A stretch of DNA of 64,000 bases, taken from positions 1 to 64,000 of IMG/VR virus record IMGVR_UViG_3300020421_000006; one strand, given 5' to 3'. A program made the position numbers and the translations under genes. This DNA comes from a virus. Under the pieces are notes generated by a model. The model searched no databases and had not been told where the DNA came from. It saw only the letters and a list, made by a program, of their open reading frames with translations. Positions 23,473 to 30,689 of the stretch are shown here, in pieces. How positions within the stretch are numbered: the first letter of the stretch is position 1; each line of letters opens with the position of its first letter.

Positions 23473-23699
23473 ACATTCATAAGAAAAGAGTTTACAGTGT
23501 ATCAGAGCCAAAGAAGCCTGAGGACTGCATGGCGCTTACTCCAGCAGAAGCACTTATGTATAATCTAAAAGGTATTAGATTAATTGACATGACTGAAAAG
23601 CATGGCATGACAGTGCAAAGACTAATGAATAGTCGAAAAGATACATCACATGAAAGGTATACTTATGGGACCATATTCGGAAACAAAACAACTGCATAG
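23469..23699 (+). CDS. Small hypothetical protein, 76 aa
   Basis: ATGA overlap with the upstream stop and GAGGAGA ribosome-binding site. Begins MNIHKKRVYSVSEPKKPED; the middle (LTPAEALMYNLKGIRLIDM, then KHGMTVQRLMNSRKD) looks like a small helix-turn-helix, possibly DNA-binding. Overlaps the next gene in a different frame by 35 bases. Confidence 0.5.
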   Translation: MNIHKKRVYSVSEPKKPEDCMALTPAEALMYNLKGIRLIDMTEKHGMTVQRLMNSRKDTSHERYTYGTIFGNKTTA

Positions 23700-23865
23700 A
23701 ATTAGCAATATTAAAAAGGTACTTGCTAATAAAATGTTGCCTGAAGATACTCGTAGGATTTGGGAAACTAAACTTAACAGTATTGCAGTTGACGAAGATG
23801 AGTATAACAAAAGAGTAACAGAAACTTTTAAAAATGTGAAGAGAGGTTATATTCACAAATGTTAA
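23665..23865 (+). CDS. Small hypothetical protein, 66 aa
   Basis: Start at MGPYSETKQLHRISN after AAAGG; helical and basic (KKVLANKMLPEDTRRIWE). Overlaps both neighbours (35 bases upstream, 7 downstream). No family recognised. Confidence 0.5.
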   Translation: MGPYSETKQLHRISNIKKVLANKMLPEDTRRIWETKLNSIAVDEDEYNKRVTETFKNVKRGYIHKC

Positions 23866-24281
23866 CAAGGTTTTTAGAATGGGTTGGAAGAAAGCGTACT
23901 ATCTATGATAGGACTGGTAGTATTCCTTATTTGGTTAGATACTATTTGTTTTTAAAAGACAGAAAAGACTTTCCTTTTAATATTACACTACACAAAGTAC
24001 TAGTAAGTGATGAACCTACACTACATGATCACCCATGGAGTTGGGGAGCATTAATTCTAAAAGGCGGCTATTGGGAACATACACCAGAAGGTAAGTTTTG
24101 GCGTGGTCCTGGTAGTATACGTTTTAGAACAGCAAAAGATTTACATTGGTTAGAACTTGCAAAAGATAAAGATGGGAATGAAATTCCTTGTTGGAGCATT
24201 TTTTATATGGGTAAGAAAGCACAGCAATGGGGTTTTGTTAAGAATGGTAAGTGGATACATAACGAGGAATACTTAAAATAA
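23859..24281 (+). CDS. Cupin-fold protein
   Basis: 140 residues with a cupin-like metal site: LHDHPWSWGALILKGGYWEH (the H-x-H of motif 1) and later CWSIFYMGKKAQQWGF. The beta-barrel pattern with GPGSIRFR between is typical of small cupins used as isomerases, dioxygenases or sugar-binding proteins. Substrate unknown. AGAGAGG-like sequence upstream; last base shared with the next ATG (TAATG). Confidence 0.6.
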   Translation: MLTRFLEWVGRKRTIYDRTGSIPYLVRYYLFLKDRKDFPFNITLHKVLVSDEPTLHDHPWSWGALILKGGYWEHTPEGKFWRGPGSIRFRTAKDLHWLELAKDKDGNEIPCWSIFYMGKKAQQWGFVKNGKWIHNEEYLK

Positions 24282-24814
24282 TGATTAAGAAGCACTATTA
24301 TAGTTGGCAAGATGTTGAAAAAATGTGTGTAAGCATAGTCAATCAGATGTACAAAAGTAACTGGAAGCCTGATTATATTGTAGGAATAACAAGAGGTGGG
24401 AATGTTCCTGCTACTATTATTAGTAACATGACTGGCATACGTTGCGAAGCATTGAAAGTAAGTTTACGTGATGATAGTCGTGATAGCGAAAGCAACTGTT
24501 GGATGGCAGAAGATGCATTTGGTTATGGTGACGGCAAAAGTTATCCTAAAGCACGTAAAAATATTCTTATTATAGATGACATCAATGACACTGGTGCTAC
24601 GTTTAATTGGATTATGGAAGATTGGAAAGCAGGTTGTTTACCTGATAGCGAAGCATGGCAAGACATTTGGCAAGAAAATGTTCGCTTTGCATCACTTACT
24701 GAAAACCTAGCAAGTGATTTTGATAAGGTAGATTATACATGTCATGAAGTTAATAAAGCCGAGGAAGATGTTTGGTTAGTTTATCCTTGGGAAAATGTTG
24801 CTGACTATGCGTGA
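24281..24814 (+). CDS. Phosphoribosyltransferase
   Basis: 177 residues. Contains the PRPP-binding signature NILIIDDINDTGATF, preceded by the YIVGITRGGNVPATII P-loop-like region, the layout of type I (purine/xanthine) phosphoribosyltransferases. It would attach ribose-5-phosphate to a base, so a role in purine or deazaguanine salvage is possible. The hood region is atypical and gives no base specificity. Overlaps the MBD4-like gene by 20 bases. Confidence 0.85.
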   Translation: MIKKHYYSWQDVEKMCVSIVNQMYKSNWKPDYIVGITRGGNVPATIISNMTGIRCEALKVSLRDDSRDSESNCWMAEDAFGYGDGKSYPKARKNILIIDDINDTGATFNWIMEDWKAGCLPDSEAWQDIWQENVRFASLTENLASDFDKVDYTCHEVNKAEEDVWLVYPWENVADYA

Positions 24815-25193
24815 AGATTTAATGGTACAACAACAAGTATCAAACGTATGGCAACATATGGTTGGTGTTATTTGTTTAAATCAAGTAAACAGGCGACAAA
24901 CAAAGCCTGTTCTTACAAAATTGTTTAACAAGTATCCTACTGCACATAGTTTATTGCGTAGTTGTACTATTCCTATGCTAGAAGAATTATTAGAGCCGTT
25001 AGGTATGCAACGTGTAAGAGCAAAAAGAATATATAAGATGAGTGTCCAGATTGAAAACTGGAACGGAGAAGATGCAACTGAATTATATGGTATAGGAAAA
25101 TACGGTAATGATAGTTACAGAATATTTTATAAAAATGATATACCATCAGATGTAGAAGATAAAGAATTGAAGAGGTATATTGAACATGGTTAA
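24795..25193 (+). CDS. MBD4-like DNA glycosylase (HhH-GPD superfamily)
   Basis: 132 residues, a single glycosylase domain. Strong resemblance to the catalytic domain of vertebrate MBD4: helix-hairpin-helix ELYGIGKYGNDSYRIF (MBD4 has ELHGIGKYGNDSYRIF) followed by VEDKELKRY with Asp122 at the position of the catalytic Asp (PEDHKLNKY in MBD4). No Fe-S Cys cluster, unlike endonuclease III. MBD4 removes T or U opposite G, so this enzyme may repair deaminated or modified bases. The start is uncertain (ATG 24795, 24807 or 24822). It overlaps neighbours on both sides. Confidence 0.8.
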   Translation: MLLTMREDLMVQQQVSNVWQHMVGVICLNQVNRRQTKPVLTKLFNKYPTAHSLLRSCTIPMLEELLEPLGMQRVRAKRIYKMSVQIENWNGEDATELYGIGKYGNDSYRIFYKNDIPSDVEDKELKRYIEHG

Positions 25194-25296
25194 GTTTATT
25201 AAGACATGGCTAGGAATCACTAAGGATAGAATAGTTGGTGAGAAGCTCATGGAAAATATGGAAAAGAACGATAACACTAAAAAAGATCAGGAGTAA
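25186..25296 (+). CDS. Small charged protein, 36 aa
   Basis: ATG overlapping the glycosylase stop by 8 bases; MVKFIKTWLGITKDRIVGE then a K/E/N-rich tail. Fills the space to the next gene exactly (stop two bases before ATG). Probably real by packing, but short. Confidence 0.4.
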   Translation: MVKFIKTWLGITKDRIVGEKLMENMEKNDNTKKDQE

Positions 25297-25298
25297 AT

Positions 25299-25526
25299 AT
25301 GACGACCTATGATAATAAATGTACAGTTACATGTACCGACAATGGCAAAGTTGCTGAAGCAGAAGTTGATCGTATTGAACCTAAAGATTATTTAAAAATC
25401 TTTATGGCAGGCAATAAGATACACATGAAGTGGAACGGTAGAGTATTTGTAGGAAATGCATTTGGTTTTGAATTTACTACTCCAGGTCCAAGGCAATTTA
25501 ACAACGCAATTCGAAGAGGCTTTTAA
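25299..25526 (+). CDS. Small hypothetical protein, 75 aa
   Basis: CAGGAG site before ATG. Beta-rich product with KDYLKIFMAGNKIHMKWNG and VFVGNAFGFEFTTPGP; two N-terminal Cys (NKCTVTCTD). Last base shared with the HIT gene start (TAATG). No family recognised. Confidence 0.6.
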   Translation: MTTYDNKCTVTCTDNGKVAEAEVDRIEPKDYLKIFMAGNKIHMKWNGRVFVGNAFGFEFTTPGPRQFNNAIRRGF

Positions 25527-25900
25527 TGAAGGCTGATACTTTACAAATAGCAAGAGAAGAACAAAGAGCACCGTGGACAGAAGTTGAAATAGACACACGT
25601 GACTTTACTGTTTTTCGTGACAAGTATCCTGTAACCGAAGGACATTTATTAGTTGTACCCAAAGAAGCAACACAAGAAAACATTATGAAATGTTTTAACT
25701 TTGCTATTACTATGGGTTATGATAATGTTGCAAGTGAAAAGACTAATATCACAGGTTACAATATAGGTTTAAATGTAGGTGAAAGTGCAGGACAAACAGT
25801 CATGTATCCACATGTACATTTAATATTCCGTCGTAATGGGGACATGGAAGATCCGAAAGGAGGCGTCAGAGGCGTCATCCCATCAAAGCAAAAATATTAA
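25526..25900 (+). CDS. HIT-family nucleotide hydrolase/transferase
   Basis: 124 residues. HIT fold: FRDKYPVTEGHLLVVPKE and the active-site segment NVGESAGQTVMYPHVHLIFR. The His triad is normally HxHxH; here it is YPHVH, so the first His is Tyr while the catalytic middle His is kept. HIT proteins split nucleotide-phosphoramidates or dinucleotides. A role beside FolE, QueE and PRTase genes in nucleotide handling is plausible but unproven. It overlaps upstream by one base. Confidence 0.82.
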   Translation: MKADTLQIAREEQRAPWTEVEIDTRDFTVFRDKYPVTEGHLLVVPKEATQENIMKCFNFAITMGYDNVASEKTNITGYNIGLNVGESAGQTVMYPHVHLIFRRNGDMEDPKGGVRGVIPSKQKY

Positions 25901-25909
25901 GGAAAGGTT

Positions 25910-26116
25910 ATGACATTGAGAGAAACTTTAATTAGTGCAGCTCGTAAACATGCAGAAGCAGACATTGCGGTGCACAAAGCAAATATTGAAGTCTATATGC
26001 AGCAGGTAGTCGGTATTGGAGAACATTCTGATATTGTTGAAACTATCCAAAAAGAATTGGATAAAATGGCTGCTGCAACTGATAGACTTGAAATGCTAGA
26101 CAAGCATTTTAGCTAA
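25910..26116 (+). CDS. Small helical conserved protein, 68 aa
   Basis: AAGGAAAGG before ATG. Two long helices: LRETLISAARKHAEADI and ETIQKELDKMAAATDRLEM with a GIGEHSD turn between. Probably dimeric. Function unknown; lies in a run of small conserved genes. Confidence 0.65.
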   Translation: MTLRETLISAARKHAEADIAVHKANIEVYMQQVVGIGEHSDIVETIQKELDKMAAATDRLEMLDKHFS

Positions 26117-26117
26117 C

Positions 26118-26300
26118 ATGGGTTGGCAAATTAAACTTGAAGAAGATCCGGACACAAAAGAGTTAATCTTACCTCTACCAACGGATCTTCTTAACCAAAT
26201 GGGTTGGGATATTGGAGATGACCTCGTTTGGGAGGAGCATATGCCTGGCCAATCTTACACTATTAAAAAGGTTGACAAACCTGGTGGAAAGAAGGTATAA
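26118..26300 (+). CDS. AbrB/SpoVT-like small DNA-binding candidate, 60 aa
   Basis: The sequence MGWQIKLEEDPDTKELILPL followed by PTDLLNQMGWDIGDDLVWEE has the strand-loop-helix-GD-strand pattern of the swapped-hairpin AbrB fold (antitoxin/transition-state regulators). If so it may bind DNA as a dimer. Its 3' end overlaps the -35/-10 region of the queE promoter. Assignment by pattern only. Confidence 0.5.
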   Translation: MGWQIKLEEDPDTKELILPLPTDLLNQMGWDIGDDLVWEEHMPGQSYTIKKVDKPGGKKV

Positions 26301-26301
26301 T
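26272..26301 (+). promoter_or_regulatory. Sigma70 promoter TTGACA-N18-TATAAT
   Basis: Both hexamers perfect, spacer 18. The -10 ends six bases before ATG 26308, so the mRNA start would fall on the start codon; no ribosome-binding site is seen. Confidence 0.75.
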
Positions 26302-26307
26302 AGTACT

Positions 26308-27249
26308 ATGAACGATAAAATACAGACACTCGAACAACACGACTTTAGTAAAACAATAGAAAAAAAGTTTTACTATTCTGAAATATTTTATAGTATTCAA
26401 GGAGAAGGACATTACACAGGAGTTCCGACTGCTTGGATTAGATTCTTCTTGTGCAATTTACAATGTAATGGGTTTGGACAATTAGATCCAACTAATCCAG
26501 ATACATATGAATTGCCGTTTGAGGACTTTGATGTTGATAGTGTAAAACGTGTTGAGGACTTGCCTGTATGGGAAAAAGGGTGTGATAGTAGTTACACTTG
26601 GGCTAAGAAGTTTAAGAAACTAATGGGTCAAGAAACTCCTACTGCTATGGCAAATAAGATTGTCGACTGCATAAAGAATGATAGCAATCCAGAAGGTAAG
26701 TTTTTACATCCTGTAAGTAAACAACATCAACACTTGTGTTTTACAGGTGGCGAACCTTTGATGGTTACAGGACAACAAGCAGTGGTAGGTATATATAACG
26801 AATTAAAAAGACAAGGCAATTTGCCTGGTAGCATGACATTTGAAACTAACGGTACACAAAAACTTAGAGAACCATTTTTAGAATGGGCTAAGAGTATTGA
26901 CACAGAAATATTTTTCAGTTGTAGTCCTAAACTATTTACTGTATCAGGTGAGAAACCTGAAAAGGCTATCAAGCCCGAACTTGTTGCTGAATATTTACAG
27001 GCATCTACAAAAGGACAACTTAAATTTGTTGTAGGTCCGAAACAGCGTGAGTGGGATGAAATGGAAGAAGCAGTTGAAAAATTTAGAAGTGTTGGTGTTG
27101 ATTGGCCAGTATGGATTATGCCAACAGGTGCAAGAGAAGAAGAACAAACAGCAGGTGCAGGTGCAGTTGCACAAAAAGCATTTCAAAGAGGATATAATGT
27201 AGCCGCAAGGGTACACGTATACTTGTTTGGTAATGCAATAGGAACCTAG
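26308..27249 (+). CDS. queE: 7-carboxy-7-deazaguanine synthase (QueE), with split cluster motif
   Basis: Start at ATG 26308 (MNDKIQTLEQHD), just after a promoter; 313 residues. Radical-SAM enzyme making the 7-deazapurine core: EIFYSIQGEGHYTGVPTAWI is the QueE N-terminal signature, LCFTGGEPLM the SAM-binding GGE motif and FETNGTQ the next element. The cluster Cys motif, normally CNLxCxxCD, is interrupted: CNLQC (49-53) is followed by 38 residues before CDSSYTW (Cys92). Works with FolE and a QueD-like protein; DpdA would insert the product. Confidence 0.87.
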   Translation: MNDKIQTLEQHDFSKTIEKKFYYSEIFYSIQGEGHYTGVPTAWIRFFLCNLQCNGFGQLDPTNPDTYELPFEDFDVDSVKRVEDLPVWEKGCDSSYTWAKKFKKLMGQETPTAMANKIVDCIKNDSNPEGKFLHPVSKQHQHLCFTGGEPLMVTGQQAVVGIYNELKRQGNLPGSMTFETNGTQKLREPFLEWAKSIDTEIFFSCSPKLFTVSGEKPEKAIKPELVAEYLQASTKGQLKFVVGPKQREWDEMEEAVEKFRSVGVDWPVWIMPTGAREEEQTAGAGAVAQKAFQRGYNVAARVHVYLFGNAIGT

Positions 27250-27257
27250 GAGAATAT

Positions 27258-27638
27258 ATGTCATTTTTAACAAAAATGCTTGGCTTAGATAAAATTAAAG
27301 AAGTTAACGAAGCCAAAGAACAAGAAAAGAATAAACAACTTAGTCCAAAAGAACTTGCGACTAAGAAGAAAGAACCGTGGGTAGGTGTTATACAAACACA
27401 CGTTAACAAAGAAAATGTCCGAAATGGCTTTTTTGAGCTTGACTGGAATAGGCATTTCGTGTTACAATTAGTTAAAGAAGGATACGGAGTTGAGAATGAT
27501 AAAGAAGAAGAAATTATTGATCGTTGGTTCCGTGAGCTTTGCGCTAATGTTGTTGTTGATGGTGACTACGGCGGTCCATTAGAAGGCATGGCAACAGGCA
27601 ATATAGATATTGAAACAGTAAAAAGAGATAACAAATAA
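27258..27638 (+). CDS. Conserved hypothetical protein, 126 aa
   Basis: AGGAG before ATG. Basic coiled N terminus (NEAKEQEKNKQLSPKELA), then a compact domain with GVIQTHVNKENVRNGFFEL and EEEIIDRWFRELCANVV. Acidic tail. Looks like a conserved soluble phage protein; no enzymatic motif. The last base is shared with the RNase H start. Confidence 0.65.
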   Translation: MSFLTKMLGLDKIKEVNEAKEQEKNKQLSPKELATKKKEPWVGVIQTHVNKENVRNGFFELDWNRHFVLQLVKEGYGVENDKEEEIIDRWFRELCANVVVDGDYGGPLEGMATGNIDIETVKRDNK

Positions 27639-28624
27639 TGACACACATTCTAGTAGATACAGCAAATACATTCTTCCGTGCAAGACATGTAATTAACGGT
27701 GATGCTGATATTAAGTTAGGTATGGCTTTCCATATTACACTTAACAGCATTAAGAAGGCATGGCAAGACTTTGATGGCACACATGTTGTATTCTGCTTAG
27801 AAGGTCGTAGTTGGCGTAAGGACCATTATGAGCCTTACAAGCGTAACAGGCAAGTTGCTCGTGATGCACTTACAGAAAAACAGCAAGAAGAAGATACTAT
27901 CTTTTGGGAAGCATTTGATACATTTAAAGACTTTGTAAGTGAAAAAACTAACTGTACTGTATTACAACATAAAGAATTAGAAGCAGATGACTTAATTGCT
28001 GGTTGGATACAACAACACCCAGATGTAGATCATGTTGTTGTTTCTACAGACACAGACTTTCAGCAACTAATTGCACCTAATGTAAAACTATACAATGGTG
28101 TACAAGAAGTAACAACTACACATGAAGGTTACTTTGATAAGAAGGGCAATCATGTTATTGATAAAAAGACTAAGGAGCCTAAGACTGTTCCAGATCCGCA
28201 ATGGTTGTTGTTTGAGAAATGTATGCGTGGTGACACTAGTGACAATGTGTTTAGTGCTTATCCAGGTGTACGTAAAAAAGGCACAAGAAATAAAGTTGGT
28301 TTACTAGAAGCATTTGAGGATAAAGACCTTAAAGGCTATAACTGGAATAACTTGATGCTACAACGTTGGGTAGATCATAACGGTGAAGAACATCGTGTAC
28401 TAGATGACTATCAACGTAACGTTACATTAATTGATCTTACTGCACAGCCTGAAGATGTAAAAGATAAAATTACAGGTACTATTCAAGAGTCAATTGATGC
28501 AGATAAAAATATTAGCCAGGTTGGTGTAAGACTTATGAAATTCTGTAATTTATACGACTTAAAGAAAATATCAGATCAAGCACAAGCATACGCTGAACCA
28601 TTAAATGCGAGGTACACAGTATGA
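27638..28624 (+). CDS. rnh: RNase H / 5' nuclease (T4 Rnh-like, FEN family)
   Basis: 328 residues, near T4 RNase H (305). Removes RNA primers from lagging strands. FEN/PIN acidic residues are visible: ILVDTANTFFRAR, ELEADDLIAGW, VVSTDTDFQQLI, and MRGDTSDNVFSAYPGVRKKG, which begins the DNA-binding H3TH region. Genes for polymerase and clamp are 9 kb upstream on the same strand. Overlaps the next gene by 4 bases (ATGA type). Confidence 0.9.
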   Translation: MTHILVDTANTFFRARHVINGDADIKLGMAFHITLNSIKKAWQDFDGTHVVFCLEGRSWRKDHYEPYKRNRQVARDALTEKQQEEDTIFWEAFDTFKDFVSEKTNCTVLQHKELEADDLIAGWIQQHPDVDHVVVSTDTDFQQLIAPNVKLYNGVQEVTTTHEGYFDKKGNHVIDKKTKEPKTVPDPQWLLFEKCMRGDTSDNVFSAYPGVRKKGTRNKVGLLEAFEDKDLKGYNWNNLMLQRWVDHNGEEHRVLDDYQRNVTLIDLTAQPEDVKDKITGTIQESIDADKNISQVGVRLMKFCNLYDLKKISDQAQAYAEPLNARYTV

Positions 28625-29097
28625 CAACAGAATTTAAAGCAAAACCTGTTTTAGAAGATAAATTTTGGATTGTTGAAGAACAAGGCCAAAAAATTGGTAC
28701 GCTAAGAAAGAACGAAGATAAGTTTGTCTTTAGTAATGAAAACGGTGTTAAGTTTTATCATAATAAGAAAAGTATCTTAAGTGACTATGGAAAAGACTTT
28801 TTTGTTGCTAAAATTGTAAAAGAAGCAGATGATTCTGATCCTAAAGAAGTACATGGCTTTAAGTGTAGTACTAAACCACACAACTCTATGTACGATATAC
28901 AGAAGCGTTTACCTTTATTTACAAAGAGCAAAGACTCAAAGAGCTTGTATTGTTCAGGGTATTATGTTATTAAATTCGATAAAGGATGGGTTAAATCGTT
29001 CTGTCCGAAGCTCATTACACTACAACGGTATGCGTATAAAGGGCCATTTAAGACTGATTTAGAGATGAAACAGGTACTATCTAATGTCAACAAATAG
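28621..29097 (+). CDS. Conserved hypothetical protein, 158 aa
   Basis: Beta-rich N-terminal part (KFWIVEEQGQKIGTLRKNED, FSNENGVKFYHNKKSIL) that may be an OB- or SH3-like barrel, then GFKCSTKPHNSMYDIQKR. Basic overall. Coupled to RNase H by overlap, so a replication accessory role is possible; nothing more can be read. Confidence 0.6.
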   Translation: MTTEFKAKPVLEDKFWIVEEQGQKIGTLRKNEDKFVFSNENGVKFYHNKKSILSDYGKDFFVAKIVKEADDSDPKEVHGFKCSTKPHNSMYDIQKRLPLFTKSKDSKSLYCSGYYVIKFDKGWVKSFCPKLITLQRYAYKGPFKTDLEMKQVLSNVNK

Positions 29098-29332
29098 CCT
29101 TCCGCAGTCACTTCCTACCATTGAAAAAATACTACAACGAATTGCAGTTGCAGAGAAATCACAGCAATCAGACGTTAGAATAAGCATACAAGAAGCACGA
29201 TCACTAGCAATTGAGCTATCTATGTTTACATCTAAATTAGGTACTGTTGTAGCGTCTATAGATGAGCAATTAAAGCAGATCAAGCAGAATAGCGAACAAG
29301 TTGAAGTGAAATTTGAAGGCGGACAGTTCTAA
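29084..29332 (+). CDS. Small coiled-coil protein, 82 aa
   Basis: Overlaps the upstream gene by 14 bases. Helical: SLPTIEKILQRIAVAEKS and ASIDEQLKQIKQNSEQVEV, with a polar C terminus. No family recognised. A late promoter follows its stop. Confidence 0.6.
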   Translation: MSTNSLPQSLPTIEKILQRIAVAEKSQQSDVRISIQEARSLAIELSMFTSKLGTVVASIDEQLKQIKQNSEQVEVKFEGGQF

Positions 29333-29337
29333 AAAAG

Positions 29338-29345
29338 GATAAATA
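29338..29345 (+). promoter_or_regulatory. T4-like late promoter GATAAATA
   Basis: Matches TATAAATA in 7 of 8 positions. Predicted start near 29351 gives a 26-base leader with AAAAGGA before ATG 29377. Confidence 0.65.
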
Positions 29346-29376
29346 TATACGTAGTTAATTAAAAGGATTACGTATA

Positions 29377-29661
29377 ATGAGTAGACCAAAACCAACAGTG
29401 CTTCTCGAACATGTGAATCGAGAATCATATAAGACAGAACAAATATTAGAGAGCGAAGCAATTTGGGCGGTCTTCTATAAAGGAAAGCCGTTTAACTTAA
29501 AAAGCGGAAGTATGGTATCGAGCTATCCTGGACCGAAGTATAAAAAAGTATCGTTTTCTAATCCTGGCCATGCTAGGAACCTAGCAAAAAAACTAAACAC
29601 ACTTTTCCAAGTAAAGGACTTTGCGGTATACACACTAACTTCTGGAGCGAAAGAAGAGTAA
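29377..29661 (+). CDS. Conserved hypothetical protein, 94 aa
   Basis: Own late promoter and AAAAGGA site. Compact alpha/beta product: IWAVFYKGKPFNLKSG, YPGPKYKKVSFSNPGHA, NLAKKLNTLFQVKDFAVY. Basic. Late expression suggests a virion or assembly role. No family recognised. Confidence 0.65.
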   Translation: MSRPKPTVLLEHVNRESYKTEQILESEAIWAVFYKGKPFNLKSGSMVSSYPGPKYKKVSFSNPGHARNLAKKLNTLFQVKDFAVYTLTSGAKEE

Positions 29662-29667
29662 TGACAC

Positions 29668-30066
29668 ATGGATCAAAAGGACAACTATACAAAAGTATTT
29701 CTGAAAGCCGCTGATCAGCCTTTTGACACTCCCGACATAAAGAATAAGAGAACATTATGGTGGTATAACATTCGTGATGTTGGCGGGCTACGTCTAACGG
29801 AAGAAGCAATAGTCCACATAGAACAGATAGCAAAGATTAAAACCTATAAAGTAGATTTTCCAAAACAATTTAAAATAACACCTAAAGTGCTTTTATGGCT
29901 TGACAATTTTATCGAATCACCGTATTATATAACTAAGAAATCAATAACTGTACTTAAAGAAAGGTCTGCTTTTGAATTGTATTTGTTTAGTGGGGATATC
30001 AGTAAAATGGGCTATAATAAAGCATTGTCCAAACGATTATCTGAAGAAACCGCGGACCAAGAATAA
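29668..30066 (+). CDS. Conserved hypothetical protein, 132 aa
   Basis: Soluble, basic protein with TLWWYNIRDVGGLRLTEEA near the N terminus and a helical C-terminal half ending SKRLSEETADQE. Six bases after the upstream stop. No motif recognised; in a late-transcribed run. Confidence 0.6.
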   Translation: MDQKDNYTKVFLKAADQPFDTPDIKNKRTLWWYNIRDVGGLRLTEEAIVHIEQIAKIKTYKVDFPKQFKITPKVLLWLDNFIESPYYITKKSITVLKERSAFELYLFSGDISKMGYNKALSKRLSEETADQE

Positions 30067-30086
30067 CATTCATTAACATAGCATAT

Positions 30087-30094
30087 AATAAATA
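30087..30094 (+). promoter_or_regulatory. T4-like late promoter AATAAATA
   Basis: 7 of 8 match. Five bases on lies G30100, with ATG at 30101 (GTG at 30098), so the message would start at or one base before the start codon. No ribosome-binding site. Confidence 0.55.
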
Positions 30095-30100
30095 TTAGTG

Positions 30101-30370
30101 ATGATAGAACTTAATCCATTAGAAGTACTGCGTTCAAGAGAACTTAAAACTATGCCTCCGCATTTTGCAAAGATGCAGGTATCGGATTCAGATCGTGTTG
30201 ATCGTAGATTATCTGAGTGGGTTAAGACTAATACTAGTGGTAGGTATTGTATTAATACATATCCGGCTGCTAAAGAAAATAAATTCAAATCTGTTACATT
30301 TGTAGGGTTTGAAGAAGAGAAAGAACTAACATACTTTATGTTAGCTTGTCCATACTTAAGGAGAAACTAG
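30101..30370 (+). CDS. Conserved hypothetical protein, 89 aa
   Basis: ATG 30101 chosen (GTG 30098 would add one residue). Product begins MIELNPLEVLRSRELKT and contains a compact middle WVKTNTSGRYCINTYPAA. Next to a late promoter; next gene follows one base after its stop. No family recognised. Confidence 0.6.
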   Translation: MIELNPLEVLRSRELKTMPPHFAKMQVSDSDRVDRRLSEWVKTNTSGRYCINTYPAAKENKFKSVTFVGFEEEKELTYFMLACPYLRRN

Positions 30371-30371
30371 A

Positions 30372-30689
30372 ATGGCTGAAGAAAATAAAACGCCGGAAAC
30401 GGCAACAGAAGCAGCACCAACAAGTGGTCCTGTTCCTACACCAGGTGTAGATCAAAACGCACCTGCACAAGAAGCTGGGGAACCAGCAGCACCAGATCTT
30501 AACATTAGCGACCTTAATGCAGTAAAAAGCATTATTGAAGTTGCTACACAAAGAGGTGCATTTAAAGCAACTGAATTAGAAGCAGTTGGTAAAGCATTTA
30601 ACAAACTAACAGCATTTTTAGATCATGTTGTTAAACAACAACAGGCTGCTGCACCAGGAGCACCTGAAGGGGGAATTAACAATGGCTAA
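30372..30689 (+). CDS. Conserved hypothetical protein with disordered N terminus, 105 aa
   Basis: AAGGAG site. Residues 1-45 are Pro/Ala/Glu-rich (TEAAPTSGPVPTPGVDQN), then a conserved helical domain LNAVKSIIEVATQRGAFKAT and FNKLTAFLDHVVKQQQ. Ends in Ala/Pro/Gly tail overlapping the next gene by 8 bases. Probably a structural or assembly factor by late context. Confidence 0.6.
   Translation: MAEENKTPETATEAAPTSGPVPTPGVDQNAPAQEAGEPAAPDLNISDLNAVKSIIEVATQRGAFKATELEAVGKAFNKLTAFLDHVVKQQQAAAPGAPEGGINNG

Noticed and set aside
30084-30089. TATAAT as a sigma70 -10 box
   Set aside because: No acceptable -35 sequence at 16-18 bases; it is better explained as part of the AATAAATA late motif.
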